This document shows, in pieces, positions 15,462 through 21,184 of a DNA stretch of 21,184 nt. Position numbers and translations under genes: made by a program. The stretch's first letter is position 1. Each line of letters opens with the position of its first letter. The DNA is from an uncultured Clostridia bacterium. GTDB taxonomy: Bacteria; Bacillota; Clostridia; Lachnospirales; Anaerotignaceae. Location of the stretch: the NCBI GenBank assembly GCA_947036475.1, contig CAMQRG010000010.1, positions 1-21,184 on the forward strand, written 5' to 3'. The notes beneath the pieces are model-generated. The model saw only the letters and a list, made by a program, of their open reading frames with translations, was not told the origin of the DNA and ran no database searches.

Positions 15462-15502
15462 ATAAACCAAAAAGGAAAGAGGAAAAGAAAGGAGAATGAA
15501 AG

Positions 15503-16072
15503 ATGAACACAGGTTTTGTTAAAACAGTGGGGAAAGCACGCCTTTCTCTGAAAACACAGACATTGGCAGCGGCGGCGGCAGTTGCGGGCGCGGTGGTTCT
15601 GCCGCAGTTTTTCCATGCAGCCGGCGCGGCAGTTGGAGCGGGTACGGCACTGGGTGAGGTTTTCCTGCCGATGCACCTGCCGATTATACTGGTCGGGCTT
15701 CTGGCGGGGCCTCTTGCCGGGGCGGTTTCCGGTCTGCTGGGACCTCTTGCCAGTTTTGCGCTCTCCGGTATGCCCGGAGCGGCGATGCTGCCGTTTATGA
15801 TGATTGAGCTTTGTGCATATGGGCTTTTTGCAGGTATGCTCCGCAATGTAAAAACGCCGGCACTGGCAAAGGTTGCACTGACGCAGATTGCGGGCAGGGT
15901 TGTCCGCGCGGCGGCAATTCTGGCTGCCGTTTATGTGTTGGGGAATGAAAGTATTCACGTTTCCGCAATCTGGCTGAGCGTCCGCGCGGGAATGTATGGG
16001 CTTGCGCTTCAGTGGATACTGCTCCCGCTGATTGTTTCCGGTGTGGAGCAGCTGAAAAAGAGCGAGGAGTAA
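15503..16072 (+). CDS. Probable ECF transporter substrate-binding (S) component
   Basis: Small integral membrane protein of 189 aa with about five or six hydrophobic segments (roughly 18-36, 52-72, 74-90, 94-112, 125-147, 160-180). The stretch LPMHLPIILVGLLAGPLAG (55-73), followed by GLLGPLASF and a Glu in the fourth segment (MMIELCAYGLFAGML), is the pattern of S components that dock to the shared energy-coupling module for vitamins or metals. The substrate cannot be named. The ATPase and T subunits are not nearby, so it would use a module encoded elsewhere. AAAGGAG (15488-15494) lies 8 nt before the ATG. It lies 41 nt after hisS without a terminator and is probably co-transcribed. It is Ala-rich and has a positive N-terminus. 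Confidence 0.7.
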   Translation: MNTGFVKTVGKARLSLKTQTLAAAAAVAGAVVLPQFFHAAGAAVGAGTALGEVFLPMHLPIILVGLLAGPLAGAVSGLLGPLASFALSGMPGAAMLPFMMIELCAYGLFAGMLRNVKTPALAKVALTQIAGRVVRAAAILAAVYVLGNESIHVSAIWLSVRAGMYGLALQWILLPLIVSGVEQLKKSEE

Positions 16073-16096
16073 AAAAGTAAAACATATTTGTATTTC

Positions 16097-16287
16097 CGGA
16101 CGCGCATGCGCGTCCGACAATAAAGTTTAGGTCAAAGCATTTCGCTTCGCGAAACGGGCGTTCCGCCCGCCGCCTTCTCTTGGCGGTGCACTGGGTCAAG
16201 CCCTTTTCATAAAGTACCGGAAAGAAATCCAGACGCGCCTGCGCGTCTGGCAGTAAAGTTTAGGGTCAAGCCCTTTATCGGTCTTTT
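16097..16287 (-). repeat. Modular palindromic intergenic repeat, copy E (composite, tandem)
   Basis: Two units in the same orientation occupy the gap before trkA. Unit 1 has the 20-bp perfect palindrome CGGACGCGCATGCGCGTCCG (16097-16116), then TAAAGTTTAGGTCAAAG, then three abutting hairpins: TTTCGC-TTC-GCGAAA (16140-16154), CGGGCG-TTC-CGCCCG (16155-16169) and CCGCC-TTCTCTT-GGCGG (16170-16186). Unit 2 has GGGTCAAGCCCTTTTCAT (16193-16210), the palindrome CCAGACGCGC-CT-GCGCGTCTGG (16229-16250), TAAAGTTTAGGGTCAAGCC, and the end GGTCTTTT (16280-16287). That end directly abuts the trkA AGGAGG (16288-16293). No promoter for trkA was recognised in this gap. Confidence 0.85.
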
Positions 16288-16301
16288 AGGAGGAAAAATC
16301 C

Positions 16302-17660
16302 ATGAAAGTCGTAATCGTTGGAGATGGCAAGGTCGGCGGCACGATAGCCAGCCAGCTTGCCACAGAAGGCCACGATATTATCGTAATTGACAATAACACA
16401 ACCGTACTGACGAATGCTGTGAATACCATGGATATTATCAGCGTGGAGGGCAACGGCGCAAGTTTGGAAGTACAGCGGCGCGCAGGGGTGGAATCGGCAG
16501 ATATTCTGATTGCCGCAACCTCCGCCGATGAGGTCAATATGCTTGCCTGCCTGCTGGGGAAAAAACTTGGCGCAAGGCATACCATTGCCCGTGTCCGCAG
16601 TCCGGAATATATCAGCCAGATTGCCTTTTTGAAGGACGAGCTGGGTCTGAGTATGTCTGTTAATCCGGAGCTGGCGGCAGCGGGGGAAATCTCCCGTTTG
16701 CTGCGGTTCCCTTCTGCGCTGAAAATAGAGCCGTTTGCCCGCGGGCGCGTGGAACTTGTGGAGGTGCGGATTCCGGAGCACAGCGTATTGGACGGTATGC
16801 CGCTTTGGGCGATTTACAAGGAATTTCAGGTAAAAATCCTGATTTGCGCCGTACAGCGGGAGGGGAAGGTCTTTATCCCCAGCGGTGCGTTCGTTTTGCA
16901 GGCGGGGGACAAAATCAACGTGACCGCCCCGCATCTGGAAATTGCAAAATTTTTCCGTATCATCGGCATTTTCCGCAGCAGTGTGAAATCCGTTATGATT
17001 ATCGGCGGCGGCAGAATGGCGTACTATCTGGCTAAGGAGATGCTGATGCTGCGTGTGCGGGTAAAAATCATTGAACTGGATATGAAACGCTGTGAATATC
17101 TCTGCGAAATGCTGCCCGAAGCTGTTATTATACATGGCGATGGCACAGATAAGGAACTTTTGCAGGAAGAAGGACTGGAAAAAACAGACGCAGTCGTTAC
17201 GCTGACAAGCATGGACGAGGAAAACATTGTTGTATCGCTTTACGCGAAGGTGAAAAAAGTTTCCAAGGTTATTGCGAAAATCAACCGGATTTCGTTTGAT
17301 GAAATTCTGGACAAGCTGGATATTGACGGGTTTATCTCTCCGAAAACCATTGCTGCGAACAACATCGTGCGTTATGTGCGCGCCATGCAGAATTCTGTGG
17401 GGAGCAGCAACGTGGAAACGCTCCACAGGCTTATTAACGACCAGGTGGAGGCGCTGGAATTCCGGGTAAACGAAAATTCGCCTGTGGTGGGGATTCCCCT
17501 GAAAGACCTGCGGACAAAGGACGAGCTGCTTGTAGCGACGATTATCCGCGGGACACAGGTTATTATTCCCGCCGGCAACGATACCATAGAAATTGGGGAT
17601 AACGTCATTATTGTAACAGCGAAAAAGCACCTGATGGATTTGAAGGATATTTTGAAATAG
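16302..17660 (+). CDS. trkA: Trk potassium uptake regulatory subunit TrkA
   Basis: Cytosolic nucleotide-binding gating ring of the TrkH K+ channel. The product is 452 aa, with two RCK repeats as in full-length TrkA. The first Rossmann unit has VIVGDGKVGG (4-13) and Asp30 at the end of strand 2, which fits NAD(H) binding. RCK-C 1 covers about 140-220. The second unit has IIGGGRMA (233-240), with Ala in place of the third glycine, so nucleotide binding there may be weaker. RCK-C 2 covers about 368-452. AGGAGG (16288-16293) precedes the ATG and abuts repeat copy E. trkH follows after 24 nt, forming a two-gene operon. In Firmicutes RCK proteins often also bind c-di-AMP; that cannot be read from the sequence here. 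Confidence 0.94.
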   Translation: MKVVIVGDGKVGGTIASQLATEGHDIIVIDNNTTVLTNAVNTMDIISVEGNGASLEVQRRAGVESADILIAATSADEVNMLACLLGKKLGARHTIARVRSPEYISQIAFLKDELGLSMSVNPELAAAGEISRLLRFPSALKIEPFARGRVELVEVRIPEHSVLDGMPLWAIYKEFQVKILICAVQREGKVFIPSGAFVLQAGDKINVTAPHLEIAKFFRIIGIFRSSVKSVMIIGGGRMAYYLAKEMLMLRVRVKIIELDMKRCEYLCEMLPEAVIIHGDGTDKELLQEEGLEKTDAVVTLTSMDEENIVVSLYAKVKKVSKVIAKINRISFDEILDKLDIDGFISPKTIAANNIVRYVRAMQNSVGSSNVETLHRLINDQVEALEFRVNENSPVVGIPLKDLRTKDELLVATIIRGTQVIIPAGNDTIEIGDNVIIVTAKKHLMDLKDILK

Positions 17661-17684
17661 CGGCTAGAGGTTGGATGTGGGCTT

Positions 17685-19136
17685 ATGAATTTTAGAATGA
17701 TTGTCTATATACTGGGCAATATGCTGCGGCTGGAGGGGCTGCTGATGGCGGTACCGGCGGCACTGGCGTTTTATTACGGGGAGGGCCCTGCGCTGAAGGC
17801 TTTTCTGGCGACGCTTGCCGTATGCGTTTTAACGGGAACGGCGATGGAAAGCAGGGAGCCGGAAAACAAGCGGATTTACGGCAGGGAGGGCTTTGTCGTT
17901 GTTGCGCTTTCGTGGATTATGATGTCCGTATTTGGTGCACTGCCGTTTTACCTGAGCGGTGCGATAGAGGGCGTGATGAACTGCTTTTTTGAAACGGTAT
18001 CCGGCTTTACTACGACGGGCGCAACGATACTTTCGGATATTGAGGCCCTGCCTTTAAGCATATTGTTCTGGCGCAGCTTTACGCACTGGGTCGGCGGCAT
18101 GGGAATACTTGTTTTCATGCTGGCGGTTCTGCCGATGGGCGATGACCGTTCCATGTACCTGATGCGGGCGGAGGCTCCCGGGCCTGTGGTTTCCAAGCTC
18201 GTGCCGAAAGTGAAATCAACGGCGAAACTGCTGTATACCATTTATATTGTGTTGACGCTGGTTGAAATGACGCTGCTGTTTTTTGGCGGTATGCCGCTGT
18301 TTGACAGCGTGGTAAACGCATTTTCCACAGCGGGAACGGGCGGCTTTGCCATCAAAAATGCCAGCATTGCAGCATATGACAGTGTGTATTTTGAATATGT
18401 GATTACGGTGTTTATGCTTTTGTTCGGCGTAAACTTCAACCTTTACTATCTGCTGCTGATACGCGATTTCAAAAACGCCCTGCGCAATGAGGAACTGCGG
18501 TATTATGCGGCGATTGTGATTGGCTCCATACTGCTGATTACGGCGAACATTTACCGGTTTTACCCGACGCTGGAAAGCGCGTTCCGTCATGCGGCGTTTC
18601 AGGTGGCGGCAATCACGTCGACGACCGGCTTTGCCACAGCGAACTTTGAGCTCTGGCCGGAGTTTTCACGGACGCTGATATTCTGCCTGACGATACTGGG
18701 GGCGTGCGGCGGCTCAACGGCGGGCGGGCTGAAGGTTTCCCGGTTTATCATACTGCTGAAAATGGCGGCGCGGGAGGTACGCCATATCATACACCCGCGT
18801 TCCGTGAACCTGATTAAGCTGGACGGGTATAAAGTGGAGGAGGACGTAACGCATGGCGTAACCGGGTATATCATTGTGTATATCCTGCTTCTGCTGGGTT
18901 CTTTCATATTGGTTTCGCTGGATAATTTTGACTTTACGACTTCGCTTACCTCTGTTGTGACCTGCCTGAGCAATGTGGGGCCGGGGCTCGGCATGGTTGG
19001 GCCGGAGGATAACTTTGGATTCTTTTCCGGCTTCTCCAAATTCGTGCTCTGTATGGATATGCTGCTGGGCAGGCTGGAGATTTTCCCGATTATACTGCTG
19101 TTTGCGCCGCCGGTCTGGAGGAAAAGCTATATGTAA
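17685..19136 (+). CDS. trkH: Trk potassium uptake channel subunit TrkH
   Basis: Membrane K+ translocating subunit, paired with TrkA. The product is 483 aa. Four pore loops carry selectivity-filter glycines: TTTGAT (109-114), TAGTGG (215-220), STTGFAT (312-318) and NVGPGLG (430-436). GACGGSTAGGLK (339-350) is the intramembrane gate loop of domain 3, and MLLGRLEIFPIILL (459-472) is the classic C-terminal signature. Hydrophobic segments span the protein. The ribosome site is weak (AGAGGTTGGATGTGG before the ATG), so translation may depend on that of trkA. No T-tract terminator is evident after the stop; a TGCCCGC/GCGGGCA stem (about 19147-19175) lacks a T-run. Confidence 0.95.
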   Translation: MNFRMIVYILGNMLRLEGLLMAVPAALAFYYGEGPALKAFLATLAVCVLTGTAMESREPENKRIYGREGFVVVALSWIMMSVFGALPFYLSGAIEGVMNCFFETVSGFTTTGATILSDIEALPLSILFWRSFTHWVGGMGILVFMLAVLPMGDDRSMYLMRAEAPGPVVSKLVPKVKSTAKLLYTIYIVLTLVEMTLLFFGGMPLFDSVVNAFSTAGTGGFAIKNASIAAYDSVYFEYVITVFMLLFGVNFNLYYLLLIRDFKNALRNEELRYYAAIVIGSILLITANIYRFYPTLESAFRHAAFQVAAITSTTGFATANFELWPEFSRTLIFCLTILGACGGSTAGGLKVSRFIILLKMAAREVRHIIHPRSVNLIKLDGYKVEEDVTHGVTGYIIVYILLLLGSFILVSLDNFDFTTSLTSVVTCLSNVGPGLGMVGPEDNFGFFSGFSKFVLCMDMLLGRLEIFPIILLFAPPVWRKSYM

Positions 19137-19570
19137 TATGAATTGCTGCCCGCTGCATGAAATACGGCGGGCAAATCGGGGACAGGGAGAACTGGGCTCC
19201 TTTGCGAGGGGGGCGGTTCAGAGCCTCCGAAAACAGGCATTGTAAAAAAATAACAAAAAAAACCGCCAAATTTCGTGGCTGTGCGGCGGGGATAGGGCTT
19301 GATTTTTATGCATGGTATCGTGTATACTATTTAAATGGGACAGAATATGACTCAGGCGAGCAAAGGGCGATTTGCCGGGAAATATGCCGTTCTGCGCTGC
19401 CGGAAAACAGGGCTTTGGCGCGGCGGAAAGGGATATTCCCGCATTTTCCGCGGAATAAGGCGGAGCATTAGGAGAATGGAATGGCACAAAACAGCCCCGC
19501 GCGCAGGATTCTTTATTCAAACTCAGGGATTTATGTATGATTTACAATTCAAAAAACAGGGGGACTAATT
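19137..19570 (+). promoter_or_regulatory. 434-nt intergenic region with hppA promoter and long leader
   Basis: No convincing gene lies here. A promoter is visible: TTGATT (19299-19304), an 18-bp spacer and TATACT (19323-19328). It would give hppA a leader of about 235 nt. The leader is GC-rich at 19370-19470 with short inverted repeats such as GGGA-TAT-TCCC and TTCCGCGGAA, and AT-rich near its end. AGGGGG (19558-19563) is the hppA ribosome site. Upstream, GGCGGTT (19212-19218) and AACCGCC (19261-19267) can pair around a large A-rich loop. A 77-codon frame (19335-19568) fits no family. I do not recognise a known riboswitch. Confidence 0.6.
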
Positions 19571-21184
19571 ATGGAAAAAATGATGTATCTGGCGCCTGTG
19601 CTGGGCATTGTGGCGCTGGTATTTGCCTTCGTCCTTGCCGGCAGAGTAGGGAAGATGGACGAGGGAACCGACCGCATGAAAGAAATTGCGGGGTCCATCA
19701 GAGAAGGCGCAAATGCGTTCCTGAAAGCGGAATATAAAATTCTGGTTATTTTTGCGATTGTACTGTTTCTGCTGATTGGCTTCGGCGTTGGCTGGAAAAC
19801 GGCGGTCTGCTTCGTTGTTGGTGCGGTATTCTCCACGCTGGCCGGCTATTTTGGCATGACCGTAGCAACAAAGGCAAATGTAAGAACTGCAAACGCAGCA
19901 AGAACCGGCGGTATGAACAAAGCCCTGTCTATCGCTTTCAGCGGCGGTGCAGTTATGGGTATGTCTGTTGTCGGTCTTGGCCTTCTGGGCGTGGGCGCGG
20001 TTTATGCGGTAACGGGCGATGCAAACATTCTGTTTGGTTTCGGCCTTGGCGCGTCCTCTATCGCTCTGTTCGGACGTGTTGGCGGCGGTATCTACACAAA
20101 GGCGGCAGACGTTGGCGCGGACCTTGTTGGTAAGGTAGAAGCGGGCATTCCTGAAGATGACCCCCGTAACCCCGCGGTTATTGCCGATAACGTAGGCGAT
20201 AACGTAGGCGACGTTGCAGGCATGGGCGCGGACCTGTTCGAGTCCTATGTCGGCTCTATCATCTCCGCTATCACACTGGGTCTGGCTTCTTTCGCTGTGG
20301 AAGGCGCAGTATTCCCGCTGGTATTGGCGGCTGTCGGTATTCTGGCGTCTATTATCGGTACGTTCTTCGTAAAGGGCGACGAAAATTCCAACCCGCATAA
20401 GGCTCTGAAAGCGGGTTCCTATTCCTCCGCAGTGCTGGTTGTGATTGCGTCCCTTGCGCTGAGCTGGAAATTCTTTGGCAACATGAAACCGGCTATCGCT
20501 ATCATTGCGGGTCTGGTTGTTGGTCTGCTCATTGGTATTATTACAGAGGTTTATACCTCCGGCGATTACAGGTCTGTTAAGAAGATTGCGGACCAGTCCG
20601 AAACAGGCCCTGCAACAACGATTATCAGCGGTCTGGCTGTTGGTATGGAATCTACGGCGATTCCCATTGTTCTGATTTGTGTAGGCATTTTCATTGCGTT
20701 CCAGGTAAGCGGCCTGTACGGTATTGCGCTGGCGGCTGTCGGCATGCTTTCCACAACAGGTATTACGGTTGCGGTTGACGCGTATGGCCCTATCGCGGAT
20801 AACGCGGGCGGTATTGCGGAAATGAGCGGCCTTGACCACTCTGTAAGAAACATTACGGACAAGCTGGACGCGGTTGGCAATACAACGGCGGCTATGGGTA
20901 AGGGCTTTGCGATTGGTTCCGCGGCTCTGACAGCTCTGGCACTGTTCGTTTCCTACTCTCAGGCAGTCGGCCTGATGGAAATTTCCATTCTGGAACCCAG
21001 GGTTATTATCGGTATGTTTATCGGCGGTATGCTGCCGTTCCTGTTCTCCGCGTTTACCATGCAGTCCGTGGGTAAAGCGGCGTTCGAGATGATTGAAGAA
21101 GTAAGACGTCAGTTCCGTACCATTCCCGGCATCATGGAAGGTACAGGCAAGCCTGACTACAAGAAATGCGTAGAAATTTCTACG
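19571..21184 (+). CDS. hppA: Membrane pyrophosphatase (H+ or Na+ pumping), K+-dependent type, partial
   Basis: Couples pyrophosphate hydrolysis to ion export across the membrane, saving energy and building an ion gradient. 538 codons are present without a stop; the family is about 670-720 aa, so the C-terminus lies beyond the window. Pyrophosphate/Mg motifs are DVGADLVGKVE (180-190), EDDPRNPAVIADNVGDNVGD (195-214) and DLFESYVGS (221-229). GNTTAAMGKG (436-445) has Ala rather than Lys at the diagnostic site, with Gly three residues later, marking the K+-dependent subfamily. Whether it pumps H+, Na+ or both cannot be decided from the part seen. The codon choice looks strongly biased, suggesting high expression. 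It follows the K+ uptake genes but has its own promoter. Confidence 0.95.
   Translation, partial: MEKMMYLAPVLGIVALVFAFVLAGRVGKMDEGTDRMKEIAGSIREGANAFLKAEYKILVIFAIVLFLLIGFGVGWKTAVCFVVGAVFSTLAGYFGMTVATKANVRTANAARTGGMNKALSIAFSGGAVMGMSVVGLGLLGVGAVYAVTGDANILFGFGLGASSIALFGRVGGGIYTKAADVGADLVGKVEAGIPEDDPRNPAVIADNVGDNVGDVAGMGADLFESYVGSIISAITLGLASFAVEGAVFPLVLAAVGILASIIGTFFVKGDENSNPHKALKAGSYSSAVLVVIASLALSWKFFGNMKPAIAIIAGLVVGLLIGIITEVYTSGDYRSVKKIADQSETGPATTIISGLAVGMESTAIPIVLICVGIFIAFQVSGLYGIALAAVGMLSTTGITVAVDAYGPIADNAGGIAEMSGLDHSVRNITDKLDAVGNTTAAMGKGFAIGSAALTALALFVSYSQAVGLMEISILEPRVIIGMFIGGMLPFLFSAFTMQSVGKAAFEMIEEVRRQFRTIPGIMEGTGKPDYKKCVEIST

Noticed and set aside
16097..16287. CRISPR-like array
   Set aside because: The repeated units are palindromic and few, there are no regular unique spacers, and no cas genes are present.
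19219..19228. Possible sixth repeat copy: CAGAGCCTCC matches part of hairpin 1 of copy B in reverse
   Set aside because: Only about ten bases match; the complementary arm and the linkers are missing, so chance is likely.
19335..19568. 77-codon plus-strand frame before hppA
   Set aside because: It starts at the expected transcript start, has no ribosome site and no family resemblance, and is better explained as leader RNA.

Overview
The window looks like one end of a contig from an anaerobic member of the Firmicutes, class Clostridia, probably near Lachnospirales. The evidence is the gyrB-gyrA order, a methionine aminopeptidase with a SEC-C zinc knuckle, a rel-dtd-hemZ-hisS run, a Trk potassium system, a membrane pyrophosphatase, AGGAGG-type ribosome binding sites and roughly balanced base composition (judged by eye). 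A genus cannot be fixed from the sequence alone. Bases 1-46 are not biological: they are an Illumina Nextera i5 adapter with its index, so genomic sequence starts at 47.

Layout. Bases 190-5712 (+) hold gyrB, gyrA and map, closed by a two-way terminator at 5727-5771. Bases 5760-8179 (-) hold a compact ttcA, xer-like recombinase and NUDIX hydrolase operon read towards map. Divergent from ttcA is a NagZ-type lipoprotein (8508-9656), followed by the bifunctional (p)ppGpp enzyme Rel (9925-12153) with its own strong promoter and a leader of about 240 nt. Bases 12290-16072 form a tight dtd-hemZ-hisS unit plus a probable ECF transporter S component. Bases 16302-19136 are trkA-trkH. A K+-dependent-type proton/sodium pyrophosphatase starts at 19571 and runs off the window end. 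All genes look intact except that last one. They are housekeeping genes for DNA topology, protein maturation, tRNA modification and proofreading, wall recycling, stringent response, haem, and K+/energy balance.

The most unusual signal is between the genes. Five of the seven larger intergenic gaps (before gyrB, before gyrA, between ttcA and nagZ, before rel, before trkA) carry members of one modular palindromic repeat family. Copies share linker sequences, while their hairpin stems differ in sequence but stay fully paired. That is compensatory change and implies selection on or maintenance of structure. The fullest copy (2093-2275) has inverted ends like a miniature transposable element. In every case one end of the repeat sits within about 0-11 nt of the Shine-Dalgarno of the following gene. 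I cannot match this family to a named element.

Secondary points are quinolone-pocket residues in GyrB (Asn426) and GyrA (Gln90) that differ from the usual acidic residues, a Dtd with Pro-Asn in place of the Ser-Gln signature, two mutually exclusive hairpins with a T-tract upstream of nagZ, and long leaders before rel and hppA.
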